From positions 1 to 22,827 of the forward strand of contig CBFGVX010000055.1 of assembly GCA_965652425.1 (NCBI GenBank): a DNA stretch of 22,827 nucleotides. Direction: 5' to 3'. The translations under genes and the position numbers were made by a program. Under the pieces are notes generated by a model. It ran no database searches and had not been told where the DNA came from. It was given only the letters and a program-made list of their open reading frames with translations. Positions 13,750 through 21,382 of the stretch are shown in pieces. Origin of the DNA: JANSXG01 sp965652425 (GTDB taxonomy: Bacteria; Planctomycetota; Phycisphaerae; Phycisphaerales; UBA1924). Positions within the stretch are counted from its first letter, which is position 1, and every line of letters starts with the position of its first letter.

Positions 13750-16083
13750 ATGACTCCCTCGTCCCGGCTCTGGCTCCCGCTCGCTCTCACGGCCTCGTTG
13801 CTCAGCGCGAGCACGCTTCTCGCGCAATCCCCTGAGCAGTCGCCCGTCCAATCCCCCGCCGAACGCGTCCGCGCCATTCAACTCCAGCACGAGGACTCCC
13901 TCCCCGACCTCTGCCGCGCCTTCGACGCCGAACTCCTCCGCGCCCTCCCTCCCTGGTCCGACCCGGCCTTCCGCTGGGCGCTCTTCGGCGTGCCGACCGA
14001 TGCCGAACGCGAACGCCTCCGCACCGATGCACGGAACCTCGCCGCGCTGCTCAGCGCGATGCAGCCCGTCATCGACGATCGCCTCCGCGAGGCCGATCGC
14101 ACCAACCAGGGCGGCATCGAAGAGGCCGTCCAGCTCGGCACCGTCCTCATGCCCCTCGCCCGCGCCCGGGGCCTGCTCCTCTACGCCGTCGCCGTGGATC
14201 CGGCCATCGGATCGAGCGACGAATCCCGGCGCGCCCTCGAGCAAGCCCAGCGCATCGCCATGCAGGCCGAATCCGTTTCGGCCTGGTCCGCCGCCGAGCG
14301 CGCCCTCATCATCGCCGGCGCATCGCTGCGCCTGAACCAGCCCGATCCCGCCATCGAGTCCATCCGCGCCCTGCGCGACGCCATGCGCGAAGACCCGCTG
14401 CTCACCGAACAGATCGCCGGACTCGCCAAGACCCGCGCCGCCCTCGAAACCCTGCTCGTCGCCACCGCGCGCTCGCCCGTCGAAGCCCGCGACAGCATGC
14501 CCGAAGACCCGGCCGAGGCCCAGCGCCTCCGCCTGCGCCTCGCCGCCATCGCCGCGGCGAGCGCCTCCACACCCGACGAACGCGCACGCCTGCTCAGCGT
14601 CGAGGCCGATCGCCTCGCGAACCTCGCCCTCGACCTCGCACGCGACAACCGCTTCGATGATCCCTCATGGATCGAGCCGATCGAGCGCTGCGAGGCGCTC
14701 CTGAATGGTGCAAACCCAACCCGGCTCAGCCAGACCGCGCAGGCGGCGCTGCGCATCGCCGAGGCCACGCGATCGACTGATCCCGATGCCACGCTCGAAG
14801 GCCGTGATCTCGGCCCGCTCACGCTGCTCGCGTTGACTGTACAGCTCCGCGCGATCAACCACGAAGACACCGATCTCATCGCCCCAGATCGACTCGCGCA
14901 TCTCGGCCTCGGCTTCGATCGCCTCGCGTCCGACACCGTGCTCGGCGAATCCGCACTCGAACAGATCGGCCTCCTCTTGCGGGTTCATCTGTCTCAGCCG
15001 GTCCAAGACGCAAGCGAAGCCGAACGCGATCTCACCGAGGTCCTCGCGGCCCGCCCCAACGCCTCCCGGTCCAATCTCGACCTGCTGGGCGCGGTCATGC
15101 AGGGCGATCCCGTCGAACGCGCTACCGCACTGCTCGACATCGCCGCCCGAACCGGCGCCGCCGACGAAGACGCTCGCCTCGCGCTCGGCAGTTCAGCGAG
15201 TGTCCTCCTCGATCGGCTCGTGCGCAACCAGATCAACGCGGTCCTCGATCAACCGACCATCTCGCCCGAAGAAGAACAGCACATCATCGACCTGCTCGCC
15301 CGCCTCGCCGATCCCTACGAGCGCGCGGGCGGCGCTACTAACCGAATCATCATGATGCGCGCCGCCGCGCTCTCCGACCCGCAGGCCGACCTCGCCGCGC
15401 TGCGCACCATCAAGCCGGCGCCTTCCTCAAACTGGATCCACGAAGTCCTCACCACCCGCGCCGCCCTGCTCGCCGGCCAGCCGCTCGCCGATCCCGTCAC
15501 CGACAACACCGTCTTCGCAGCCGCGATCTTCGCCTCGCGCGACCTCCCCCAAGACCTCGATATCCGCGGCACAATCCCCGCCTCCGACCGCACCATCCCC
15601 GCCGCGCAATCCGCGATCGAGGCAGGCACCGTGCTCTCGCAGCGCAGCGGCGTGTACACGCGCCTGGCCATCCTCGCCTTCTCCGCAGCGCTCCACACCG
15701 ACGACGAGGAAACCCTGAAACGGCTCGCCGCCGAAGCCGAACAAGCCCGCGCCCGCGTCGAGCACCCCGCCGACCGCGCGTGGCTCTCGATCATCGGCGC
15801 CGAGGCCGCGATGCGCAGCGACGACGATGCGAAGGCTTTCGGGACCTACCGCGATCTCGTCGCCACCACGCCCGTCGAGGACCGCGGTACCCGCGCCTAC
15901 TGGCACGCCTCGATGCGCATGCTCGAGATCCTCGCCCGCCAGAACGCCGACGGCTCGCGCACACCCGCCATCGCGCGCGAGATCCGCCGCCTCAAACTCC
16001 AGCCGAGCTGGGGCGCGCACGAAGACATCCGCGCCCGCATCGAACGACTGACCTCAGAACTGCTCAACGAAAACGATCGCTGA
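13750..16083 (+). CDS. Secreted helical (TPR-like) protein, 777 residues
   Basis: The start is ATG 13750, with AGGA 7 nt upstream; a GTG at 13744 is an alternative. Residues 1-27 form a signal peptide (MTPSSRLWLPLALTASLLSASTLLAQ), so it is periplasmic or exported. The rest is almost entirely alpha-helical in appearance, rich in Ala, Leu, Arg, Asp and Glu, with only two Cys and no membrane helix. Helix-turn-helix spacing, for example RAWLSIIGAEAAMRSDDDA and FGTYRDLVATTP, looks like degenerate tetratricopeptide repeats, though no copy matches the consensus well. It is the last gene of the DoxX-VWA-TolQ-ExbD-ExbD operon, 9 nt after the second ExbD. By position it is a candidate periplasmic partner of the VWA protein; this is an inference. 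It converges with rpiB with a 2-nt gap. Confidence 0.8.
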   Translation: MTPSSRLWLPLALTASLLSASTLLAQSPEQSPVQSPAERVRAIQLQHEDSLPDLCRAFDAELLRALPPWSDPAFRWALFGVPTDAERERLRTDARNLAALLSAMQPVIDDRLREADRTNQGGIEEAVQLGTVLMPLARARGLLLYAVAVDPAIGSSDESRRALEQAQRIAMQAESVSAWSAAERALIIAGASLRLNQPDPAIESIRALRDAMREDPLLTEQIAGLAKTRAALETLLVATARSPVEARDSMPEDPAEAQRLRLRLAAIAAASASTPDERARLLSVEADRLANLALDLARDNRFDDPSWIEPIERCEALLNGANPTRLSQTAQAALRIAEATRSTDPDATLEGRDLGPLTLLALTVQLRAINHEDTDLIAPDRLAHLGLGFDRLASDTVLGESALEQIGLLLRVHLSQPVQDASEAERDLTEVLAARPNASRSNLDLLGAVMQGDPVERATALLDIAARTGAADEDARLALGSSASVLLDRLVRNQINAVLDQPTISPEEEQHIIDLLARLADPYERAGGATNRIIMMRAAALSDPQADLAALRTIKPAPSSNWIHEVLTTRAALLAGQPLADPVTDNTVFAAAIFASRDLPQDLDIRGTIPASDRTIPAAQSAIEAGTVLSQRSGVYTRLAILAFSAALHTDDEETLKRLAAEAEQARARVEHPADRAWLSIIGAEAAMRSDDDAKAFGTYRDLVATTPVEDRGTRAYWHASMRMLEILARQNADGSRTPAIAREIRRLKLQPSWGAHEDIRARIERLTSELLNENDR

Positions 16084-16085
16084 TC

Positions 16086-16538
16086 TCAGCCGGCCGCGTC
16101 GCCCTCGATCTGCGCGATCTTCTCGACCCGGCGCTGGTGCCGACCGCCCTCGAACTCCAGCTCCAGCCAGTGATCGACGATCTTCTCCATCAGCCGGATG
16201 CCCAGAAGGTCCGCCGACAGGCAGCAGATGTTCGCATCGAGGTGCGACCTCGACAGCTCCGCCGTGATCTCGTCGTGCACCGCCGCAGCGCGCACGCCGC
16301 GCACCTTGTTCGCCGCGATCGACATGCCAAGCCCCGTCCCGCAGATCAGGATGCCCCGGTCCGCGCTGGCCTTCGAGACCGCCGTCGCCACGATCAGCGC
16401 GGGGTCGGGATAATCGCTGATCGCACCGCTCTCGGGAATGCTCAGCGCCACGATCTCGTGACCCGCGCTCCGCAGACGATTCTCCAGATGCAGCGCGGCG
16501 TCGCGCCCGCGATGGTCGGATCCGATGGCGAGCTTCAT
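16086..16538 (-). CDS. rpiB: Ribose-5-phosphate isomerase B
   Basis: This 150-residue enzyme interconverts ribose 5-phosphate and ribulose 5-phosphate in the pentose phosphate pathway. The family motifs are GSDHRG at 6-11 (usually GSDHAG), SDYPDPA at 41-47 and GILICGTGLGMSIAANKVRGVRAA at 62-85, with Cys66 and Thr68. HLDAN at 99-103 has His99, and FEGGRHQRRV at 129-138 has Arg133 and Arg137. Numbering agrees with E. coli RpiB. Deviations are Ala to Arg in the first motif and Asn100 to Leu in the usual HNDAN. Start ATG 16538 overlaps the upstream fusion gene's stop by 4 nt (ATGA), so translation is probably coupled. The neighbourhood fits the Firmicute ywlC-ywlE-ywlF order. Confidence 0.93.
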   Translation of the reverse strand: MKLAIGSDHRGRDAALHLENRLRSAGHEIVALSIPESGAISDYPDPALIVATAVSKASADRGILICGTGLGMSIAANKVRGVRAAAVHDEITAELSRSHLDANICCLSADLLGIRLMEKIVDHWLELEFEGGRHQRRVEKIAQIEGDAAG

Positions 16539-17671
16539 CGCGAGGACTCCCGCCCCGACGCCGCATGATGCTCGGCCAGCCGCTGCTCGATGAGACGGCG
16601 CAGATGCTCCGCCGTCCGGTCGTACACCGACTGCTCATGCCCGATCGGGTCGGGGACATCCTGACCGGCCGGATCCAGCAGCCGCACCTTGCCCGCCGCA
16701 GACGGATCGATCGAGCGGATCGCCTCCACATGCGAGGCGGTCAGGCCGTAGATCTCATCGGCCTGCGCGATCAGCTCGCGCGTCAGCACCGTCGAGGAAT
16801 GCGCGGGCATCGCAAAGCCGAGCGACTCCACCGCCGCCACCGCTTCGGGCGTCGCGGGCATGCCCCCGGAAGTGAACGCACCGGCAGAACGCACCTGCGT
16901 CGGAAGATCCAGCGGCTCGCGCTCGATCAGGCCGCGCGCGATCGCCTCTGCCATCGGCGAGCGGCAGGTGTTCCCGGTGCACACAAAGAGAATCGTTCGC
17001 ATGAGCTGCTTATCGATGTAGCGGGCGGCGTACGCGCCTTCTCGATCAACGCGGTACCCGCCCGAGGAAAGAAACCGCACCAGTGTAGAGGACCGGCCCA
17101 TCGGGCGTGCCTCGGAACCGATCACCCCCGCCACCAGCTCCGATCCGCCCGCTCGCTCGATCGCGCGCACCGCCTCGTCCTCCGTCCGGGGCATCCCCGC
17201 CCCGGGGATGGATCGCATCACGATCGGGCGCTGCGAATCCCGGATGGCTTGTGCGGACTGGGGATTGTCGATGATCCGCACCAGCGCCGCCGCGCCGTCG
17301 TCGACCACCCCCTCCCCCACACCCACGATCCGCCGAAACTCCCGCAGCCCGTCCGCCCCCATCTCGATCGCCATCAGCAGCGGCCCAGGGCACAACCGCG
17401 TCACCAACCTGTTCTGGGCGGGGGAAAGCGTGTGACCGATCACCCCCAACACCTCGCTCAAGACCGAAACCGAACCGATGTGCCACGCCAGGGGCTGCCG
17501 GCTTGCCCCCGAATCGCCGATCGACCACAGCGCATCCATCGCCGAACTCGAAGACCCGTCCGCCGCCAGCCCGTACACGCTCTCGGTCGGCGCAACCACG
17601 ATCCCGCCGGCGCGAATCGCGTCCGCCGCCTGTTCCGGTGTCAGATTCATGGGGATATTCGTCGTGGCCAT
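16535..17671 (-). CDS. Fusion of a Sua5/YrdC-like domain with a low-molecular-weight (arginine-type) protein phosphatase
   Basis: This is a 378-residue cytoplasmic protein from ATG 17671. Residues 9-215 follow Sua5/YrdC/YwlC: GGIVVAPTESVYGLAADG at 22-39, CPGPLLMAIEM at 94-104, and SSTLVRF plus YRVDREGAY near 194-214. The usual Lys-x-Arg motif before PL (K-G-R-P) reads IGDSGASRQPL, and the usual S-A-N-x-S-G reads RSIPGAG, so the threonylcarbamoyl-AMP synthase site looks altered. Residues 224-378 are a low-molecular-weight phosphatase: ILFVCTGNTCRSPMAEAI at 227-244 with catalytic Cys231, Arg237 and Thr235, and VPDPIG with the general acid Asp341. Thr at this position, rather than Ile, distinguishes protein-arginine phosphatases (YwlE) from tyrosine phosphatases. 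No stop lies between the two halves. An internal ATG at 17002 lacks a ribosome site. Confidence 0.9.
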   Translation of the reverse strand: MATTNIPMNLTPEQAADAIRAGGIVVAPTESVYGLAADGSSSSAMDALWSIGDSGASRQPLAWHIGSVSVLSEVLGVIGHTLSPAQNRLVTRLCPGPLLMAIEMGADGLREFRRIVGVGEGVVDDGAAALVRIIDNPQSAQAIRDSQRPIVMRSIPGAGMPRTEDEAVRAIERAGGSELVAGVIGSEARPMGRSSTLVRFLSSGGYRVDREGAYAARYIDKQLMRTILFVCTGNTCRSPMAEAIARGLIEREPLDLPTQVRSAGAFTSGGMPATPEAVAAVESLGFAMPAHSSTVLTRELIAQADEIYGLTASHVEAIRSIDPSAAGKVRLLDPAGQDVPDPIGHEQSVYDRTAEHLRRLIEQRLAEHHAASGRESSR

Positions 17672-17740
17672 GACCGCTGCGCCTAGTGTAGCCCGACCCG
17701 GGCGCGTCGCCCTTTCATCGACCGGCTTTCCGTTTCACTC

Positions 17741-17770
17741 TTGATCGGGGTCGGTCCGGGTCGATAGATT
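17741..17770 (+). promoter_or_regulatory. Possible promoter of the hypothetical protein at 17856
   Basis: TTGATC (17741-17746) and TAGATT (17765-17770) match the -35 and -10 consensus at 4 of 6 positions each, with an 18-nt spacer. It lies about 85 nt upstream of the GTG start. Confidence 0.35.
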
Positions 17771-17855
17771 GTTGCGGTGGCCCGTGCCGATCGTCGGCAC
17801 CGAGCCGTTTCGAATGCGTCGCGACGGCAACCCGTCGCCCGACCCTGGAGGACCG

Positions 17856-18425
17856 GTGGATTTTCTCGCCTACGCGAAGGCCCTGCCCGTGATCGAAGAA
17901 CTCGGTGTCGAAGCCGAAGAGACCGACGGGGTGGTGCAATTCACGATCGTGGATGATCGACGCTGCACGCTGCATGTCGGGGCGAAATCTCCGGATTCCG
18001 ACCAGGCCGACCACACGCTCGAAGCACCGGCGGAAAACCTGCCGCGACTCTGCGATGAGGTCTTCCACGCCCTGAACATCAACGAGGTCGCCCTTGTCCC
18101 GCGCAAGTCCTGGCGCGAGGTGCTCGACCTCACCGCCTTCGACCTCGCCACCGTCGAACGCTGGCTCGACATCGACGCCGAGGCCTCCCTCCACCAGAAC
18201 AGCCGCGACCCGCTCTTCGTCTCGCGCGATGAGCACGAAACCCTCGAGACCATGGTCCGCTCCCTGCTCACCAACGCCGAAAAGCCCGAGCAGAGCATCA
18301 GCGTCCTCGCCTCCGGCGGCACCGCCCTCGTCGTCGATGTCCTCCCGCCCGACCGCCTGTTCGTGCAGTGCGTCGGCAAGGGCGTCGCCGAGCGCGTCAG
18401 CGAATACCTCCGCAAGGTCAAGTAA
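17856..18425 (+). CDS. Hypothetical cytoplasmic protein, 189 residues
   Basis: I do not recognise this protein. GTG 17856 is preferred as start because GGAGG (17847-17851) lies 4 nt before it; an open frame extends 29 codons further upstream but reads as Arg/Pro-rich leader. The sequence has no signal peptide or membrane helix. The first half is acidic with alternating strands (VVQFTIVDDRRCTLHVGA) and the second half is mixed (helical ERWLDIDAEASLHQNSRDP, then strands SISVLASGGTALVVDVLPPDRLFVQCVG). The C-terminal GKGVAERVSEYLRKVK is helical. It is monocistronic, convergent with the membrane-protein gene at 18459, and divergent from the fused phosphatase gene. No functional motif is visible. 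Confidence 0.7.
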   Translation: MDFLAYAKALPVIEELGVEAEETDGVVQFTIVDDRRCTLHVGAKSPDSDQADHTLEAPAENLPRLCDEVFHALNINEVALVPRKSWREVLDLTAFDLATVERWLDIDAEASLHQNSRDPLFVSRDEHETLETMVRSLLTNAEKPEQSISVLASGGTALVVDVLPPDRLFVQCVGKGVAERVSEYLRKVK

Positions 18426-18456
18426 ACCCGGATTCGCCCAAATCCCTTTGATCGCC

Positions 18457-18477
18457 GCTCAGCCCCCGCTGCTGAGC
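18457..18477. repeat. Inverted repeat at the convergent junction
   Basis: GCTCAGC (18457-18463) and GCTGAGC (18471-18477) form a perfect 7-bp stem with a 7-nt loop, overlapping the stop of the minus-strand membrane-protein gene and 32 nt after the plus-strand stop. No T run follows on either strand, so it is a poor Rho-independent terminator, but it could block transcripts from both sides. Confidence 0.35.
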
Positions 18478-19382
18478 CGGCGCGCGGGGACCGTCGTGCA
18501 GGTCAGCTCCACCTGATCGTCGCTGATCCGGATGCCGTGCACGCGCACCCGCCGCCCGTCCTCCAGCTTCCAGCTCAGCGAATCCGAACTCAGGTCGCCG
18601 CGCATCAGCGACGCGATCCGATCCGCCGCCTCCTCGTCCCCCGCGCTCTCGATCCACTCGCTGATGCGGCTCACCCCCACCGACCCCGGCAGCTTCAGCC
18701 GGTTGATCTGCGTCCACTCGATCGAGGCCCGCGCTGCGCCGTCCCCGTCGATCGACAGCCGGATCGCCGCCGCCACCACCCGCGCTGTCTCGCTGCCCGG
18801 CTCGCGGATATCCGCGCCCACCACGATCAGACCATCGCGGAACCGCACGCGCACGCTCCGGATCCCCTCCGGCCACTCGCCTCGCTCGCTCTCGACCCAC
18901 AGCGGCAGGCGCACGCCAAGCCACGCGTTCGCATCGTCCTCGGTCAGCGTCACCGCCCACGGCTCGCCCGGATCGCGCGAGCGCGTCATCGTCGAGACCG
19001 CCCAGTTCTCCACCGCCCGCGAGGTCATCACCACCTCCGCCGAGCCGGTATCCACCTCATCCCACCACTCCGGCGGGTGACCCGCCAGCCACCAGCCCAC
19101 CCCGATCACCAGCGTGCAGAGCGCCGCCAGCGCCACCACCGCGCCGCTGACCACCCGCCGCCGATGCTCGATGTACCACGGCCTCGCAGGCCCGCCGCGC
19201 TGGCGCTCCAATTCGGCCTGCCGCGCGATATTGCGCGCCGCACGCTGCTTGCGCTTCGACAGATGCGTCAGATCCGCCGGTTCACCCGATCCCGCCTGGG
19301 GACCACGCCCGCCCGCCTCCGATTCGCGGCGTTCGCGCCGCGTCGGCCCGCGGCCCTTGCTGGCGCGGGAGCGACGCGCCAC
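18459..19382 (-). CDS. Single-pass membrane protein of unknown function
   Basis: I do not recognise this 307-residue protein. It starts at GTG 19382, 3 nt after the stop of the ketosynthase gene, so it belongs to the same transcript. Residues 1-75 are very basic and rich in Arg, Gly and Glu (MARRSRASKGRGPTRRERRE), probably cytoplasmic and disordered. Residues 77-99 form one membrane helix (VVSGAVVALAALCTLVIGVGWWL). Residues 105-307 lie outside the membrane and are beta-rich, with strands such as WAVTLTEDDANAWLGVRLPLWVE and SVRVRFRDGLIVVGADI. A segment near the C-terminus includes VRVHGIRISDDQVELTCTTVP. Such C-terminal domains can bind lipids or polyketides, but no known fold can be named. Position after the ketosynthase pair suggests a role in export or handling of their product, by inference only. 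Confidence 0.7.
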   Translation of the reverse strand: MARRSRASKGRGPTRRERRESEAGGRGPQAGSGEPADLTHLSKRKQRAARNIARQAELERQRGGPARPWYIEHRRRVVSGAVVALAALCTLVIGVGWWLAGHPPEWWDEVDTGSAEVVMTSRAVENWAVSTMTRSRDPGEPWAVTLTEDDANAWLGVRLPLWVESERGEWPEGIRSVRVRFRDGLIVVGADIREPGSETARVVAAAIRLSIDGDGAARASIEWTQINRLKLPGSVGVSRISEWIESAGDEEAADRIASLMRGDLSSDSLSWKLEDGRRVRVHGIRISDDQVELTCTTVPARRLSSGG

Positions 19383-19385
19383 CGG

Positions 19386-20783
19386 TCAGCCCCGATATCT
19401 TCGCACAACCAGCGTGTCGTTCTGCCCGCCGAACCCGAAACCGTTCGACATCGCCACCTCCACGCCCCCCGCTTCGCTCAGGTCCCTCGCACGATTCGGC
19501 ACATAGTCCAGATCGCACGCCGGGTCCGGGCTGGAAAGATTCATCGTCGGCGGCACGAACCCCGAACGGATCGCCTGCACACAGGTGATCAGCTCCACCG
19601 CGCCCGCCGCCTGGATCAGGTGACCCATCATCGACTTCACCGACGAGAACGGGATCTTCTTCGCGTTCTCGCCGAACAGCCCCTTCACCGCCTTCGTCTC
19701 GATGGAGTCGTTCTCCTTCGTCCCCGTGCCGTGCGCCGAGATGTAGTGCACCAGCGGGCGGCCGCTCGCATCCATCGCGTGCGGATCGATCCCCGCCTGC
19801 TCCAGCGCTTCCGCCATCGCCGCGATCGCACCCTTGCCCTCGGGCTGGATGTCCGTGATCCGGTACGCGTCCGCCGAAGAGCCGTACCCCGACACCTCCG
19901 CCAAGGGCGTCGCCCCGCGCGCGAGCGCGTGCTCCAGATCCTCGAGCACGAAGATCCCCGCGCCCTCGCCCATCACGAACCCGTCCCGCGTGCTATCAAA
20001 CGGCCGGCTCGCCGACGACGGCTCGTCCCGGCGCGTGCTCATCGCCGTCAGGCGGATGAACCCCGTCATCCCCAAGGGGTGGATCATCGAGTGCGTCCCG
20101 CCCGCGAGCATGATGTCCGCATCGCCCCGCGACACGATCTCGAACGCCTCGCCCACCGCCTGCGTCGACGCCGCGCACGCCGTCATGCAGTTGAACGCCG
20201 GTCCGCACGCGCCGAACGCCTCGGCCAGGTGCGTCACCGGCATGTTCGGCTCCTGCTGCATCTCCTCGTTGGCGTCGAACAGCTCGTAGATCCGCTCGGC
20301 CCACTTCCGGAAGTCCACCGAGCGGCTCTCAGCGTCCCACGCCTCGATGTTCGCCGTCGCGTAGCTGTCGAAATCCAGGATGCCCTCGCCCGCGCCCAGA
20401 TAGATCCCCACCCGTCGCTCATCGAAGCCGTCGGCCTTCGTGAACCCGTTGTGGATCTGCCCCGCCTTGCCCGCGTCGCCCAGCCCGGCCTGCTTCCAGG
20501 CCATCGCCGCCGCCGCCAGCGCGTACGCGCTGTTCCGCTGCGCGTGCCGATGGGGCGAGGGGTCGGCGAAGAAGTTCGCCAGGTCGAACCCCTTCACCTC
20601 CGCCGCGAAGTTCGTCCGGAAGGTCTGCGCCGGGAAATGCGTCACCGGGCCGATCGCGCTCGCACCCGACAGCAGCTTGGTCCAAACCGAATCGACATCG
20701 AAGCCGAGCGGCGTCACCCAGCCCATGCCCGTCACGACGACACGGCGCTGCGCACCCACATTGGAAACGCCCGCTGCGTTCAA
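19386..20783 (-). CDS. FabF-type beta-ketoacyl-ACP synthase (catalytic, KS-alpha-like)
   Basis: This 465-residue condensing enzyme joins malonyl-ACP to an acyl chain. It probably starts at TTG 20783: GAGG lies about 7 nt upstream and TTGA overlaps the previous gene's stop by 4 nt. The thiolase fold is complete: VVVTGMGWVTPLG at 15-27, the nucleophile Cys203 in MTACAAST, the catalytic His351 in SAHGTGT, Lys383 and His388 in SVKSMMGH, and the C-terminal SNGFGFGGQND. The protein is about 50 residues longer than E. coli FabF; the extra sequence lies near residues 100-185. An inactive ketosynthase homologue is encoded in the same operon two genes upstream, so it may act as the KS-alpha of a heterodimer rather than as the housekeeping FabF. 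The product is unknown. Confidence 0.9.
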   Translation of the reverse strand: MNAAGVSNVGAQRRVVVTGMGWVTPLGFDVDSVWTKLLSGASAIGPVTHFPAQTFRTNFAAEVKGFDLANFFADPSPHRHAQRNSAYALAAAAMAWKQAGLGDAGKAGQIHNGFTKADGFDERRVGIYLGAGEGILDFDSYATANIEAWDAESRSVDFRKWAERIYELFDANEEMQQEPNMPVTHLAEAFGACGPAFNCMTACAASTQAVGEAFEIVSRGDADIMLAGGTHSMIHPLGMTGFIRLTAMSTRRDEPSSASRPFDSTRDGFVMGEGAGIFVLEDLEHALARGATPLAEVSGYGSSADAYRITDIQPEGKGAIAAMAEALEQAGIDPHAMDASGRPLVHYISAHGTGTKENDSIETKAVKGLFGENAKKIPFSSVKSMMGHLIQAAGAVELITCVQAIRSGFVPPTMNLSSPDPACDLDYVPNRARDLSEAGGVEVAMSNGFGFGGQNDTLVVRRYRG

Positions 20784-21265
20784 TCCTCGTCCTCGTAGTC
20801 TCCGTCGTCATCGCCCCGCAGCGATTCCAGCTTGTCGGGGTTCAGCACGCGCACCAGCCCGCCGTCCTTCAGACGGCGACGGGCGAAGTTGATGATCAAA
20901 CCCAGCTCGAGGTCCGCCGCACGAAGCTGCGAACGAAGCACCGTCCGATCGTAGCCCGAAACCTCGCGGTCCTCCGCCAGAATCTGCACCACGAACCGCT
21001 CGTCCACGAACAGACTTACCTCGTGATGCCCGATGTCCTGCCCCCCGTAATGGATCGGGAAGCTGAAGTGCAGCTCGTGCGACACATCGCAGTCCTTCAG
21101 CTCGATCGACAGCGCCCGCTCGTACACCGACGCCGAAAAGCCCGGCCCCAGCGCCTTGTGGATCTCGATCGCGCACCCGATCACCTTCCGGCTCACCTCC
21201 GTCAGCGCCGGGTCGAGTTCGTCATTGCGGAGTGTTGGCTTGCGTCGGCCGTCGTGGCTGGTCAT
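20780..21265 (-). CDS. GxxExxY-family protein with all catalytic-type residues replaced
   Basis: This 161-residue protein starts at ATG 21265 with GAGGAA 8 nt upstream. The fold of the GxxExxY family is clear: EVSRKVIGCAIEIHKALGPG at 23-42, the motif stretch GFSASVY at 42-48, FPIHYGGQDIGHHEVSLFV at 69-87 and DLELGLIINFA near 118-128. The family is a PD-(D/E)xK-like group of unknown function. Here the signature Glu is Ala45, the usual Asp of the A-D-L-L-V stretch is Ser84, and the E-L-K triplet reads Q94-I-L96, so nuclease-type activity is unlikely. The C-terminal tail is acidic (DDDGDYEDED). The gene sits between the two ketosynthase genes and overlaps the second by 4 nt, making it part of that operon. 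Whether it is functionally linked is unknown. Confidence 0.85.
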   Translation of the reverse strand: MTSHDGRRKPTLRNDELDPALTEVSRKVIGCAIEIHKALGPGFSASVYERALSIELKDCDVSHELHFSFPIHYGGQDIGHHEVSLFVDERFVVQILAEDREVSGYDRTVLRSQLRAADLELGLIINFARRRLKDGGLVRVLNPDKLESLRGDDDGDYEDED

Positions 21266-21382
21266 AGAGAGCGTTCCTCGTGGCTCAGATAGGAAGAATG
21301 AAAGATGTCTGCTGCGGCCTCCACGGGCCGGACCTGCGTGCTACACCATACCGAAAACCCACCCCGCCCCGCAGCGCCCCGC

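Noticed and set aside
18537..20798. 753-codon plus-strand frame opposite the FabF and membrane-protein genes
   Set aside because: Arg/His/Pro-rich, no motifs, covers two clear minus-strand genes; shadow frame.
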